From Mesorhizobium sp. LHD-90 (GTDB lineage Bacteria > Pseudomonadota > Alphaproteobacteria > Rhizobiales > Rhizobiaceae), in assembly GCF_030929505.1 (NCBI RefSeq), contig NZ_JAVFVV010000011.1, positions 62,001 through 126,000 of the forward strand: a stretch of 64,000 nucleotides of DNA. The letters run 5' to 3'. Made by a program: the position numbers and the translations under genes. The notes beneath the pieces were generated by a model. The model saw only the letters and a list, made by a program, of their open reading frames with translations. It was not told the DNA's origin and searched no databases. Below, piece by piece: positions 37,944 to 49,495 of the stretch; within the stretch, counting starts at the first letter, position 1, and the number at the start of each line of letters is the position of its first letter.

Positions 37944-39869
37944 ATGAAGGTTTTGCCGCGCGTGGGGAAAGCTGTTCTGGCGGCCGCCATGGTCATGTTT
38001 GCGGCGAATGCGGGCCAAGCCCAGGAATGGCAGACTTCTTCCTCGCTGATGGGCGAAACCAAATACGGCAAGGATTTTCAACACTATGACTACGTCAACC
38101 CCGACGCGCCGAAGGGCGGAACGCTGAATGCTGTCGCTTCCGGAACCTTCGACAGCTTCAATCCCTATATCGTTCGTGGCGCGCCGGCTGCCGGTTTGGC
38201 GCAATTCGGCGGCGGCCTGCTCTACGATACGCTGATGGAGCAGGCGATCGACGAGCCGAGCGTCAGCCATCCGCTCATTGCCGACGCTTTCAAATATCCG
38301 GACGATTACTCGTCCGCGACCTATAGGCTCGATCCTCGGGCAAAATGGCATGATGGACAGCCGATCAACGTCGAGGACGTCATCTGGTCGTTCAACGTGC
38401 TGAAGGCCAACAGCCCGATGTACAACCGCTACTACGAGAATGTCACCGAGGCAGTGGCGCTCAACGACCGCGAAGTCGAGTTCCGCTTCGACCAGAAGGG
38501 CAATCGCGAACTGCCGAAGATCATCGGCGACCTCGTCGTCCTGCCGAAGCACTGGTGGGAAGGTACGGACGCGAGCGGCAAGAGGCGCAACATCACGCAG
38601 CCGACGCTGGAGCCGCCGCTGGGATCCGCCGCCTACAAGATTGCCAGTTTCAAACCTGGCTCGGAAATTGTCTGGGAACGGGTCAAGGACTACTGGGGGT
38701 CAAAGCTTCCGGTGAAGATCGGCCGGGAGAACTTCGACAGGCGCAAATACGTCTACATCCAGGACGACAATGCAGCCTGGCAAGCCTTCACAAAGGGCGG
38801 GCTGGAAGACATCCAGGCGGAGGCGAGTTCTCGCCGCTGGGCAACCTACTACAATTTCCCTGCGTTCAAGGCTGGCGATGTCCTCAAGAAGGAGTTTCCG
38901 GCGACGTCCCGCGCTTCCATGCAGGGTTTTGCCATGAATATGCGCCGGCCGCTGTTTCAGGACGTCAAGGTTCGCGAGGCGCTGTCCTACGCCTTCGATT
39001 TCGAGACTATGAACAGGACGACATTCTTCGGCTTCAACAGGCGCGTCAGCAGCTATTTCGTCGGAAGCGAACTGGCCTCGTCGGGCCTGCCGCAGGGCAA
39101 GGAACTGGCCATCCTCGAACCGTTCCGGGACCAGTTGCCGCCGGAGGTATTCACCGAGGAATACAAGCTTCCGGTTTATGAGCAGCCGAAACCCAAGGAA
39201 GGCGATCCGCCGCAGCCGGAGCCGGCAAGCGCCCCCCAACCGGAGCGCACGCATTTACGCGAGATCATCAGGCTGTTCGGCGAGGCGGGATGGAAAATCC
39301 AGAACGGCAAGATGACCAACCAGAAAACGGGTCAGCCATTCAGATTCGAGATTCTCGGCAACAACGACACCGACGAGGTTATCTCCACTCCCTACATCAA
39401 CATGCTGCGCAAGATCGGCATAGAAGCGACGCTCCGCATCGTCGATCCGAACCAATACGTCAATCGCCTAAACAACTTCGATTTCGACATGGTGACCACT
39501 GTTCTCGCCCAGTCGAATTCTCCGGGCAACGAGCAGCGCGACTATTGGTCGTCGAAAGCCGCGGAGACGCCAGGATCGCGCAACCTGTCCGGCATCAAGA
39601 ATCCCGTTGTCGATGCGCTGGTCGACAAAGTGATCTTCGCAACCGATCGCGAGGAACTTGTCGCGGCCACCAACGCGCTCGATCGGGTGCTGCTCTGGAA
39701 CTTCTACGTCGTTCCGCAGTACACGCGGCCTGTCGTCTGGCTGGCCTACTGGAACAAGTTCGGCATTCCGGAAAAGCAGCCTGACTATGTCGGACCCGAC
39801 ATCGAATCCTGGTGGATCGATCCGGAGAAGGAGAAGGCGCTGGCGGCGAAATATAAGGGCGTCAACTGA
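37944..39869 (+). CDS. yejA: Oligopeptide-type ABC binding protein YejA-like (first copy)
   Basis: A 641-residue periplasmic family 5 binding protein. A Sec signal peptide (MKVLPRVGKAVLAAAMVMFA, ending GQA) precedes the mature part. YejA features are HYDYVNPDAPKGGTLNAVAS near the start, YRLDPRAKWHDGQPINVED, and the C-terminal DYWSSKAAETPGSRNLSGIK. An unusual Pro/Glu-rich insert lies around residues 410-445. GGAG precedes ATG 37944; earlier in-frame ATGs overlap the terminator. YejABEF systems import oligopeptides such as microcin C. It overlaps the next gene by one base. Confidence 0.93.
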   Translation: MKVLPRVGKAVLAAAMVMFAANAGQAQEWQTSSSLMGETKYGKDFQHYDYVNPDAPKGGTLNAVASGTFDSFNPYIVRGAPAAGLAQFGGGLLYDTLMEQAIDEPSVSHPLIADAFKYPDDYSSATYRLDPRAKWHDGQPINVEDVIWSFNVLKANSPMYNRYYENVTEAVALNDREVEFRFDQKGNRELPKIIGDLVVLPKHWWEGTDASGKRRNITQPTLEPPLGSAAYKIASFKPGSEIVWERVKDYWGSKLPVKIGRENFDRRKYVYIQDDNAAWQAFTKGGLEDIQAEASSRRWATYYNFPAFKAGDVLKKEFPATSRASMQGFAMNMRRPLFQDVKVREALSYAFDFETMNRTTFFGFNRRVSSYFVGSELASSGLPQGKELAILEPFRDQLPPEVFTEEYKLPVYEQPKPKEGDPPQPEPASAPQPERTHLREIIRLFGEAGWKIQNGKMTNQKTGQPFRFEILGNNDTDEVISTPYINMLRKIGIEATLRIVDPNQYVNRLNNFDFDMVTTVLAQSNSPGNEQRDYWSSKAAETPGSRNLSGIKNPVVDALVDKVIFATDREELVAATNALDRVLLWNFYVVPQYTRPVVWLAYWNKFGIPEKQPDYVGPDIESWWIDPEKEKALAAKYKGVN

Positions 39870-41746
39870 TGCGCGCCTCCCGCCGGGATTTTCTGGCCGG
39901 CGCCGGCGCCACACTGGCGATCCCGCTGCTGCCGCGGCCGATCTTCGCGGCGAGCCCTACCGGCACGCCGCTGCATGGTCTCTCGGCATTCGGCGATCTG
40001 AAATATCCGGCTGACTTCAAGCATTTCGACTACGTCAATCCGGATGCACCGAAAGGTGGCCTGTTCAGCTTCTCCGTGCCGAACTGGCTTTACAACCAGA
40101 ACCCGCAAACTTTCAACACGCTGAACAGCTTTGTGGCGCGCGGCGACGCACCGCCGCGCATGGAAATGTGTTTCGATTCCTTGATGACGAACAAGTCGAC
40201 CACAGCCCTCGACGAGCCGGACGCCGTCTATGGCCTGCTCGCCGAAAGCGTCATCATCTCCGCAGACCGCAACAGCTTCGAATTCCTGCTGCGCTCGGAG
40301 GCGCGCTTTCACGATGGCTCGCCGCTCACCGCCGAGGACGCGGCCTTTACCTACAAGCTGTTCAAGGAGGATGGGCATCCCAGCCTTCTGCTGGTGCTTA
40401 CCGAGATGACCGACGCCGTGGCGCTCGACCGCCATCGCCTGAGGCTCAGCTTTTCCGGCAAGCACTCGGAGCGTACGATCCTCGACGCGGTGATTTTTCC
40501 TATCCTGTCGAAGGCCTATTACACCGAGAACAGCTTCAAGAGCGGCGACCTCAAGCCGCCACTGGGTTCGGGGCCTTACAAGGTCGGTCGCATCTCGCCG
40601 GGACAGATCATCGAGTACGAGCGAGTCGCCGACTATTGGGGCAAAGATCTGCCGGTGAATCGCGGGGCCTACAATTTCGACCGCATCCGCATCGACTTCT
40701 ACCTTAACAGACAGGCGGGATTCGAAGCCTTCAAGAAGGGCGACGTTCTCTACCGGCAGGAGTTTACGGCGCGGGTATGGGCAACCGACTACAACTTTCC
40801 AGCCCTCACGCAGGGTCGGGTGGTCAGGCGCGAATTTCCGGGCGAGAAGCGGCCGTCGATGCAGGCGGTGGCGATCAATCTGCGCCGTGAGCGCTTCCAG
40901 GACGTGCGGGTGCGCCAGGCGATCAACATGTGCTTCGATTTCCATTGGACGAAGCGCAACCTTTTCTACGATTCCTATGAGCGCTCGCAATCCAGTTTCG
41001 AGCGCTCCGACTACAAGGCCGAGGGCATCCCTTCAACGCAGGAGCTTGCGCTGCTGGAACCCTTGCGCCAGCAGCTTCCGCCCGAAGTGTTCGGCGAGGC
41101 GGTCATGCAGCCGATCTCCAATGCGTCCGGACGCGACCGCAAGCTGCTCGGCGCGGCGGCGAAGCTGCTTGCGGAGGCCGGCTGGAAACGCGACGGCGAC
41201 GTGCTGGTCAATGCCGGGGGCGAACGGTTTGCACTCGAGTTTCTCGACGACGACGACAGCCTTCTGCGCACAATCGCGCCTTGGATCGAGAATCTGAAGG
41301 CGATCGGCGTCGACGCCTCGATGCGGATTATCGACGCCGCGCAGATGCAGGCTCGTCAGGCCGACTTCGATTTCGATCTTGTCATGATGGCGCTGTCCTG
41401 GGACGCCACGCCGACGGAAGACGGACTGGCGACGGCGTTTCATTCCCGCGCGGCGAAGCTGACCGGCTCGCGCAACCTGCCCGGCACCGCTGACCCGGCC
41501 GTCGACGCGCTCATCGCGGCGGTTGGCCGCGCGGCGGACAGGCAAAGTCACGTCATTGCGATGCGCGCGCTTGACAGGGTCTTGCGCGCGCGCCGGGACT
41601 GGATTCCATGCTGGTATTCGGCGAATCACCGCGCCGCCTTTTGGGACGTGTTCGGTTTCAAGGAGCCGAAGCCTGATTACGGGTTCCCGGTCGAGGCGAT
41701 GTGGTGGTTCGACAAGGACAAGGCGGCGGCGATTGGGAAAGCCTGA
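39869..41746 (+). CDS. Oligopeptide-type ABC binding protein YejA-like (second copy)
   Basis: A 625-residue paralogue of the preceding protein. Its export signal is different: MRASRRDFLAGAGATLAIPL carries the twin-arginine pattern S-R-R-D-F-L, so it probably goes through Tat. It shares HFDYVNPDAPKGGLFSFSV, FHDGSPLTAEDAAFTYKLF and TGSRNLPGTADPAVDAL. The start ATG overlaps the previous stop (TGATG), so the two are translationally coupled. Two binding proteins for one permease pair suggests a widened peptide range, or a partnership. Confidence 0.92.
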   Translation: MRASRRDFLAGAGATLAIPLLPRPIFAASPTGTPLHGLSAFGDLKYPADFKHFDYVNPDAPKGGLFSFSVPNWLYNQNPQTFNTLNSFVARGDAPPRMEMCFDSLMTNKSTTALDEPDAVYGLLAESVIISADRNSFEFLLRSEARFHDGSPLTAEDAAFTYKLFKEDGHPSLLLVLTEMTDAVALDRHRLRLSFSGKHSERTILDAVIFPILSKAYYTENSFKSGDLKPPLGSGPYKVGRISPGQIIEYERVADYWGKDLPVNRGAYNFDRIRIDFYLNRQAGFEAFKKGDVLYRQEFTARVWATDYNFPALTQGRVVRREFPGEKRPSMQAVAINLRRERFQDVRVRQAINMCFDFHWTKRNLFYDSYERSQSSFERSDYKAEGIPSTQELALLEPLRQQLPPEVFGEAVMQPISNASGRDRKLLGAAAKLLAEAGWKRDGDVLVNAGGERFALEFLDDDDSLLRTIAPWIENLKAIGVDASMRIIDAAQMQARQADFDFDLVMMALSWDATPTEDGLATAFHSRAAKLTGSRNLPGTADPAVDALIAAVGRAADRQSHVIAMRALDRVLRARRDWIPCWYSANHRAAFWDVFGFKEPKPDYGFPVEAMWWFDKDKAAAIGKA

Positions 41747-41831
41747 CATTTCTGTCGTAACGCGACGCTTCTGGGGCGCATCGCTCCGGTGCGGCACGAT
41801 GCCATGCCTTTGGGTAGGGCGGACCTGACGA

Positions 41832-42935
41832 ATGGGCGCCTATATCCTCCGCCGTATCTTGCTGATGATCCCGACGCTGTTCGGCATCATGGCGATATCC
41901 TTCGCCGTCATTCAGTTCGCCCCCGGCGGGCCCGTTGAGCAGGTGATATCGAGATTGACCGGCCAGGGCGGCGACTCGATGGACCGCGTCTCGGGCGGTG
42001 GCGGCGATATCGCCGGCGGCGGCAACCTGGACGCGGGCGGCCAGGTCACGTCCAGGTACCGCGGTGCGCAGGGCCTCGATCCCGAGTTCATCGCCAAGCT
42101 GGAACAACAGTTCGGTTTCGACAAGCCCCCGCTGGAGCGCTTCGGCCTGATGCTGTGGAATTATCTGCGCTTCGACTTCGGCGAAAGCTATTTCCGCGAC
42201 ATATCGGTCATCGATCTGATCCTCGAGAAGATGCCGGTGTCGGTTTCGCTCGGCCTGTGGATCACACTGATCTCCTACCTGATCTCCATTCCGCTGGGCA
42301 TTCGCAAGGCGGTGCATGACGGCTCGGCCTTCGACGTCTGGACCAGCGGCGTGGTCATCATCGGCTATGCCATTCCCGGCTTCCTGTTCGCAATCCTGCT
42401 GATGGTGCTGTTCGCCGGCGGCTCCTTTTTCGACTGGTTCCCGCTGCGCGGGCTGACGTCGGACAACTGGGACCAGTTGTCATGGCCGGCGAGGATCGTC
42501 GACTATTTCTGGCACCTTGCGTTGCCCCTGACGGCGATGGTGCTGTCGGCCTTCGCCACCACGACCCTGCTCACAAAAAACTCGTTCCTCGACGAGGTCC
42601 GCAAGCAATATGTGGTGACAGCGCGAGCCAAGGGCCTTTCGGAACGGCGGGTGCTTTATGGCCATGTCTTCCGCAACGCCATGCTGATCGTCATCGCCGG
42701 CTTTCCCGCCGCCTTCATCTCGGTCTTCTTCACCGGCTCGCTGCTGATCGAAAACATCTTCTCTCTAGACGGACTCGGCCAACTCGGCTTCCGCTCGGTT
42801 CTCGACCGCGACTATCCGGTGGTGTTCGCCAACCTCTACATCTTCTCGCTGATCGGACTGATCGTCTCCCTGATCTCGGACCTCATCTATACCTGGATCG
42901 ATCCGCGCATCGATTTCGAGACGAGGGACGTCTGA
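41832..42935 (+). CDS. yejB: Oligopeptide ABC permease YejB
   Basis: A 367-residue permease. [19 protein letters not shown] is the typical first helix of family 5 permeases. A Gly-rich periplasmic loop ([17 protein letters not shown]) follows. The ATPase-coupling EAA loop can be recognised at [20 protein letters not shown], and [16 protein letters not shown] lies near the end. About six membrane helices. It overlaps yejE by one base. The 85-base gap before it shows nothing special. Confidence 0.94.
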   Translation: MGAYILRRILLMIPTLFGIMAISFAVIQFAPGGPVEQVISRLTGQGGDSMDRVSGGGGDIAGGGNLDAGGQVTSRYRGAQGLDPEFIAKLEQQFGFDKPPLERFGLMLWNYLRFDFGESYFRDISVIDLILEKMPVSVSLGLWITLISYLISIPLGIRKAVHDGSAFDVWTSGVVIIGYAIPGFLFAILLMVLFAGGSFFDWFPLRGLTSDNWDQLSWPARIVDYFWHLALPLTAMVLSAFATTTLLTKNSFLDEVRKQYVVTARAKGLSERRVLYGHVFRNAMLIVIAGFPAAFISVFFTGSLLIENIFSLDGLGQLGFRSVLDRDYPVVFANLYIFSLIGLIVSLISDLIYTWIDPRIDFETRDV

Positions 42936-44079
42936 TGGCCGAGGCTCTCGCCCCTGCCGAAGTCGAGCCGCCGGTGCGCCAGCGCAGACCCTGGGTCTCG
43001 CCGCTGAATCAGCGGCGCTGGCAGAGTTTCAAGGCCAACCGGCGCGGCTACTGGTCGCTCTGGATATTCCTCGTGCTTTTCGTGCTGTCGCTGTTTGCGG
43101 AACTGATCGCGAACGACCGCCCGCTGGTGATCTCCTACAAGGGCGAGATACTGTTTCCCGTCGCCGTGGCCTATCCGGAGGAAAGGTTCGGCGGCTTCCT
43201 GGCGGTCACCGACTATCGAGATCCGGTCATCCAGGACGAAATCAAGGCCAATGGCTGGATGATCTGGCCTGCGATCCGCTATTCCTACCGGACCGTCAAC
43301 AACGAGATTCCCGAAGCCGCCCCGGCGAAACCGTCCTGGATGTACTCCAAGGAGCAGCGCTGCGCGCAATATCCGCAGGACGCGGAAGACGAGAACTGCA
43401 CGCTGGGTAACTGGAACTGGCTGGGCACCGACGACCAGGCACGCGACGTGCTTGCCCGTGTCATCTATGGGTTCAGGATATCGGTGCTATTCGGCCTGCT
43501 GCTGACGGCCGGCGCTGCAGTCGTCGGTGTTTCCGGCGGCGCGATACAGGGTTATTACGGCGGCTGGCTCGATCTGATTTTCCAGCGCATCATCGAGATC
43601 TGGTCGGCTATCCCCGTACTCTATCTCTTGCTGATCATTTCGGCGATCCTGCCGCCCGGGTTCTTCATCCTGCTCGGGCTGATGCTGCTGTTTTCCTGGA
43701 CGGCGTTCGTTGGCGTCGTGCGAGCCGAGTTCCTGCGTGCCCGCAACTTCGAATATGTGAATGCGGCGCGCGCGCTGGGCGTGCCCAATCGCACCATCAT
43801 TTTCCGCCACCTCCTGCCGAACGCCATGGTCGCGACGCTGACCTTTCTGCCCTTCATCCTCAACGGTTCGATCACCACGCTGACCTCGCTTGACTTCCTC
43901 GGCTTCGGCCTACCTCCGGGCTCGGCCTCGCTCGGCGAGTTGCTGCGGCAGGGCCAGCGCAATCTCAACGCGCCGTGGCTCGGCCTCTCCGGCTTCTTCG
44001 TCATCTCGGTCATGCTGTCGCTGCTGATCTTTGTCGGCGAGGCGGTGCGCGACGCCTTCGATCCCAGGAAGACCTTCAA

Positions 44080-44083
<4 letters not shown>
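42935..44083 (+). CDS. yejE: Oligopeptide ABC permease YejE
   Basis: A 382-residue permease with a long periplasmic domain between the first two helices (about 60-165), typical of YejE. This includes SWMYSKEQRCAQYPQ and NWLGTDDQARDVLARVIYG. The coupling loop AARALGVPNRTIIFRHLLPN and the end VGEAVRDAFDPRKTFK are diagnostic. Its ATG overlaps the yejB stop and its stop overlaps the yejF start, so the operon is tightly coupled. Confidence 0.94.
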
Positions 44084-45711
<1,628 letters not shown>

Positions 45712-45789
45712 TGGCTTGCATCCCCACCCAATTGGGCTCTTGCACGAAACCGATGTTGGATACTAATCGGGTCCTACAGGAGGAGCCGA

Positions 45790-46731
45790 ATGGACAAAGG
45801 TAAGGTCCTGCTCTCGGTGAGCGGATTCAGCCCGCAGCGCTGGCATGAGCTGTTGTCGGCGCGCCGCGACGTCGTGCTCGCGCCACAGGGACCGAACGAT
45901 CCTTCGATCACCTATGCGGTTGTGTGGAAGCAGCCGCCCAACGTCCTGTCGGGCCTGCCGAACCTGAAGGCGATCTTCTCGATTGGCGCCGGCGTCGATC
46001 ACATTTTGGCCGATCGTACCGTCCCAGACGTACCGATCGTGCGCGTCGTGGACGAGAATCTGGCGCAGCATATGACCGAATACGTCGTCTGGCGCGTCCT
46101 CGATCATCACCGCTTCGGCGGACTTTACCGGGCGCAGCAGAAGAAGAAGATCTGGCGTGAGCCGCCGCAGCGCACCGCCAGCGACATTGCTGTCGGCATC
46201 ATGGGGCTCGGCAACCTCGGCCGCGCGGCGGCGCGCGCGCTGCTGGCCCTCGGTTTCCGCGTCAATGGCTGGAGCCGATCGGAACGTTCCGTGGACGGCG
46301 TGACGACCTTTGCCGGCAATGCCGGTTTGCGGCCGTTCCTCAACGCGACGGATATTCTGGTCGTGCTTTTGCCCTTCACCGCGGCGACGAAGGGTATCGT
46401 CGACTACGGTCTGCTGAAGGAACTGCGCAGGCGCAACGCGCTTGGCGGGGCGGTCCTGATCAATGCCGGGCGCGGCAAGCTGCAAAAGGACGACGACATC
46501 CTCCGCGCGTTGGAGGACGGCACGTTGAAGGAGGCGAGCCTCGATGTCTTCGAGGTCGAGCCGCTGCCGAAGACCAGCCCGTTGTGGGGCCACGCCAAGG
46601 TCTTCGTGACGCCTCATGCGGCGGCGACCTCCGACCCCAATTTCCTCGTGCCGCCGATGCTCGCTCAGATGGACGCGCATGATCGCGGCGAACCGTTGCG
46701 TGAACTGGTGGACCGGCAAGCCGGTTATTGA
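45790..46731 (+). CDS. ghrA: Glyoxylate/hydroxypyruvate reductase A-type 2-hydroxyacid dehydrogenase
   Basis: A 313-residue NAD(P)H-dependent D-2-hydroxyacid dehydrogenase that reduces glyoxylate or hydroxypyruvate. Markers are IFSIGAGVDHIL (substrate loop), IMGLGNLGRAAARALLALGF (Rossmann G-x-G-x-x-G), VLINAGRGKLQKDDD (catalytic Arg), LDVFEVEPLP (catalytic Glu) and VTPHAAATSDP (catalytic His). AGGAGG lies shortly before ATG 45790. It stands alone, 78 bases after yejF. The GhrA label is by pattern; a broader keto-acid range is possible. Confidence 0.9.
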   Translation: MDKGKVLLSVSGFSPQRWHELLSARRDVVLAPQGPNDPSITYAVVWKQPPNVLSGLPNLKAIFSIGAGVDHILADRTVPDVPIVRVVDENLAQHMTEYVVWRVLDHHRFGGLYRAQQKKKIWREPPQRTASDIAVGIMGLGNLGRAAARALLALGFRVNGWSRSERSVDGVTTFAGNAGLRPFLNATDILVVLLPFTAATKGIVDYGLLKELRRRNALGGAVLINAGRGKLQKDDDILRALEDGTLKEASLDVFEVEPLPKTSPLWGHAKVFVTPHAAATSDPNFLVPPMLAQMDAHDRGEPLRELVDRQAGY

Positions 46732-46872
46732 ACCACGGTGGGAGCGGGGGACCGGCCGCTTCCTATCCTGCTCGCCGCCGGCTTGTCCGGCCGGTGGAAC
46801 CCACCGGATCGTAGCGCCAGACACGGCGAGGCGAATGAACCCGACTGGACGCAACACGCGCCAGACCGGAAG

Positions 46873-47517
46873 TCAGCAGTCGGAACAGGGGATGCTCTGG
46901 CTCATGCGCGGGCGCAGATGATACGTCTCCGACATCTCGATGCCGTCGAAGGCGGCCGCGAGACCGAGCACCTCCTTCTGGTCCGCTGCCCAGGTGATCA
47001 TCGGCTTGTAGGACAGTTCCGTCTCGACACGGATCAGGAACGATCCGGGTATGTTCAGAGCGGCCGGCACCGTCACCGCCGAGCCCGCAGCAAAAGGCTT
47101 GCTGTAGGTGCTGTCGTCCAGCTTGCCGGACCATGCGACCCGCACCTGGGAGTTCGGCTGCGGCGTGATCTCGATCGCGGTGGCGGTGATCACGGGTTTG
47201 CTGCGGTTGTAGGGCTGCATGATTGCTTCGCCGATTTCCATGATCGCCTTCAGATCGGCCTTGGTCATCGTGTCCTGCTGCGTGATCAGGTCGGCGACCA
47301 TGCTGGCGGTACGGCTGACCTTTCGATTGCCGTCGATGCCCGACGACACTTCCAGCGTGACGAAATAGGCAGCCAGCATGAGCGGTGCGAGAAGCGCGAA
47401 TTCGACCGCCGCTATGCCGCGCCTGTCCGACAGCAGCATCGCGAAACGAAGCCTTGTTGAAGCAACCATCCGGCCGACGGATACGCACCGTTTCGAAGCC
47501 TTCCAGTTCCGATTCAT
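46873..47517 (-). CDS. TadE-like pseudopilin of Flp pilus locus
   Basis: A 214-residue protein with a prepilin-like junction DRRG-IAAVEFALLAPLMLA (processing between Gly and Ile, Glu at +5), then one hydrophobic helix and a periplasmic domain. This is the TadE/TadF pseudopilin pattern, cut by the CpaA peptidase encoded nearby. The ATG at 47515-47517 has CGGGAG upstream. No von Willebrand domain, so it is not TadG. It is separated by 20 bases from the next pseudopilin gene and likely shares its transcript. Confidence 0.85.
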   Translation of the reverse strand: MNRNWKASKRCVSVGRMVASTRLRFAMLLSDRRGIAAVEFALLAPLMLAAYFVTLEVSSGIDGNRKVSRTASMVADLITQQDTMTKADLKAIMEIGEAIMQPYNRSKPVITATAIEITPQPNSQVRVAWSGKLDDSTYSKPFAAGSAVTVPAALNIPGSFLIRVETELSYKPMITWAADQKEVLGLAAAFDGIEMSETYHLRPRMSQSIPCSDC

Positions 47518-47537
47518 TGTCGGTTACTCCCGTCGGC

Positions 47538-48119
47538 TCAATTGAACGGCTCGTTCTTCCAGACGACTTCCGCGAAATGCAGCGTCTTGCCGTCCTTCAG
47601 GTTCGACATCGCAAGGCTCATGAAATCGGTCATGACCGGCCATTTGTAGAACACGCGAAGCATGTTGATCGTCTGGGCGGGACCCAATTCAACCTTGAAG
47701 CCGGCGGTGTCCAGGTCGTTGTCGGCGGTGAATTTCAACCTTACGTCTGCGGCCTCGGCAAACGTGTCGAATTTGCGCAGATCGACGACCAGCCCGGGAC
47801 AATTGTTCTCCACGATGATCTTGATGCGATCACAGACCATCGTCTTGAGATCGGTCTCGTTGATCGTCCTGATCTGGCCGGTCCGAAACTGCCGCGCAAT
47901 GTCGTCCGTGGCGTTGGTCAGTATCTGCGATCCGCCAAAAGAGATGCAGCTTTCGAGAATGGCGAAAACCATCAACGAGAATGGGATCGCCAGCATGGCG
48001 AATTCGATCGCCGTCGCACCGCGACTGTCATGCAGGAAGCGGCCGAGCAAGCTGCCCGGCCGGCTATTCGTGCGGATACTGTCATTGTGCGGAGCCGAGC
48101 CCATCGCATCCCTGCCCAT
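47538..48119 (-). CDS. TadE-like pseudopilin of Flp pilus locus
   Basis: A 193-residue protein with junction DSRG-ATAIEFAMLAIPFSL, a single membrane segment and a periplasmic domain containing two cysteines (VCDRIKIIVENNCPG). The Gly-Ala...Glu pattern marks TadE/TadF pseudopilins. Two starts are possible: ATG at 48119 or ATG six codons later, which has CAGGG just upstream. A second, different pseudopilin follows downstream, so the pair may correspond to TadE and TadF. Confidence 0.85.
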   Translation of the reverse strand: MGRDAMGSAPHNDSIRTNSRPGSLLGRFLHDSRGATAIEFAMLAIPFSLMVFAILESCISFGGSQILTNATDDIARQFRTGQIRTINETDLKTMVCDRIKIIVENNCPGLVVDLRKFDTFAEAADVRLKFTADNDLDTAGFKVELGPAQTINMLRVFYKWPVMTDFMSLAMSNLKDGKTLHFAEVVWKNEPFN

Positions 48120-48278
48120 GCGTTGTCATTGGAGGACACTAGCGCAAACCCGTTGAAGTCCGGTTTTGCCGATCGCTAAAATCGATGCGGATACGTTCAT
48201 CACCGCGTAACCGGCGATGCGGCCGCAAACGGCTGCGTTGGCCGAAGCGGTCGCTCACGCAGTGCGGCCTCCGGGACT

Positions 48279-48707
48279 TTACTGGGCGGCGTTTGCTTCC
48301 TCTTCCGACAAGCGCTCGGCGGGAGACTTGTAGGAACTCTCGCAGAAAGGCGTGCAGGACATCGTCTGGATCTCCGCGCGCCTGTATACGCGCACGGAGG
48401 AGGCGGTCTGGCGGGCGACCGTGACCTGTTCGTCGACGATCGCGTTGCCCTCCTCGTCCAGCACGACCAGGTTGGTGACGCCGAAACCCTTGCCGGTCAG
48501 CACGACGGTCGTCGAATCCTGTACCGCCGCGTCGGCTATCCCCGGATTGCCAATCACGATGGTGTCGGCGGGGCGCGCCAGCTTGACGATCTTGGCCTGG
48601 TTCATCACCACCTCGATGCCGCCATCGGCCTGCGCGGGCAGCGCGGCGAAAGCGACAAGCGCTCCCAGCGCGCCGAGGATTGGCAGGGATTTCCCAGAAA
48701 AGGCCAT
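48279..48707 (-). CDS. Secreted pilus assembly protein with CpaC N-terminal-like domain
   Basis: A 142-residue protein with signal peptide MAFSGKSLPILGALGALVAF ending AQA. The rest is one domain of the kind found at the N-terminus of CpaC secretins (PF13629-like): IEVVMNQAKIVKLARPADTI, VIGNPGIADAAVQD, VVLTGKGFGVTNLVVLDEEG. The same domain occurs in cpaC of this locus without the secretin core, so here it is a free-standing version. A C-terminal Cys pair (SCTPFCE) may form a disulfide. GGAGAG precedes the ATG. Probably assists secretin docking. Confidence 0.82.
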   Translation of the reverse strand: MAFSGKSLPILGALGALVAFAALPAQADGGIEVVMNQAKIVKLARPADTIVIGNPGIADAAVQDSTTVVLTGKGFGVTNLVVLDEEGNAIVDEQVTVARQTASSVRVYRRAEIQTMSCTPFCESSYKSPAERLSEEEANAAQ

Positions 48708-49048
48708 CGGGCTCTCCAGACGATGCGGATTGTCAACCGAAAATGAACGATATTGGTGAACCAAGCGTTAAGCGCTGGACGAGATCGCAAGGCAGCGGAG
48801 TCCTGCCCTTTGAGGTGCACTCCGAATCGATGGCGGAAAAGCTTGGCTTGGCCTGAGTATTATAAAGTTTTACTAGAATTGAATATTTATCGCGCGATTA
48901 ACCACGACATGCAAGGCGCAGGTGCAACAATTCGGTAAGGCTGTTTGTTAAGTGCATCGAAAGAGCTTCCTCGTAGATTGCGACCATCCGATCAACCACA
49001 AGAAAAGTTGACGGAAGTGCTGTAACACGTGGAGTAAGGATCTCACCC
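48708..49048. promoter_or_regulatory. Divergent control region between pilus assembly gene and Flp pilin
   Basis: 341 bases without a gene. A strikingly AT-rich patch lies around 48858-48900 within an otherwise high-GC locus and is a likely upstream element for the strongly expressed pilin. No exact CtrA box (TTAA-N7-TTAA) can be found here, although single TTAA half-sites occur at 48772, 48898 and 48955. Confidence 0.4.
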
Positions 49049-49228
49049 ATGTCGAACCTGCTTTCCCGCTTCGTGAAGGACGAATCCGGCGCGACCGCCA
49101 TCGAATACGGTCTGATCGCCGCTCTCATCGCTCTGGCCATCATTGTTGGCGCCGGCGCCCTCGGCAATAGCCTCAATGACAAGTTCGACGCGATCGCGAC
49201 GAAGCTGAACGAGACCAACAACCCCTGA
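49049..49228 (+). CDS. flp: Flp-type IVb pilin
   Basis: A 59-residue major pilin precursor. The leader MSNLLSRFVKDESG is cut after Gly by CpaA. The mature end ATAIEYGLIAALIALAI has the Glu at +5 and the adjacent Tyr of the Flp motif. A short soluble tail LGNSLNDKFDAIATKLN follows. AAGGA lies eight bases before the ATG. A strong terminator is 45 bases after the stop, which would allow high pilin mRNA relative to the downstream assembly genes. Surface adhesion and biofilm formation are the usual roles. Confidence 0.96.
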   Translation: MSNLLSRFVKDESGATAIEYGLIAALIALAIIVGAGALGNSLNDKFDAIATKLNETNNP

Positions 49229-49272
49229 GCTTAGTCAGGCTTTCGCTCCTATCGGCGAAATGTTGGCGAGAG

Positions 49273-49300
49273 AGGCCGTTCCGCGAGAACGGCCTTTCTT
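49273..49300 (+). terminator. Terminator after Flp pilin gene
   Basis: AGGCCGTTC (49273-49281) pairs perfectly with GAACGGCCT (49287-49295) across a five-base loop, followed by TTTCTT. It separates the pilin message from cpaA. Confidence 0.85.
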
Positions 49301-49495
49301 GCTTGAGGCGACCGAAATTGCGTCTCTTCAATGAAGATGAAACCGTTCCTTGGCATATTGGCCCGGACCGTGACCGGTAGGCGCTCCGCTCAACATGCGA
49401 TCATTTTGCAAGGTCGCGGGCGCGCGAACTCCTGTCGGGACTGTCGATCCTGAAGGCGACGCGCGGACATCTGCAACATCGAGGCGTTTCGACAG

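Noticed and set aside
46873-47517. TadG identity
   Set aside because: The protein is only 214 residues and lacks the von Willebrand region expected of TadG; TadE/TadF-like is safer.
48708-49048. CtrA box upstream of the Flp pilin
   Set aside because: Several TTAA half-sites are present, but no pair has the required seven-base spacing.
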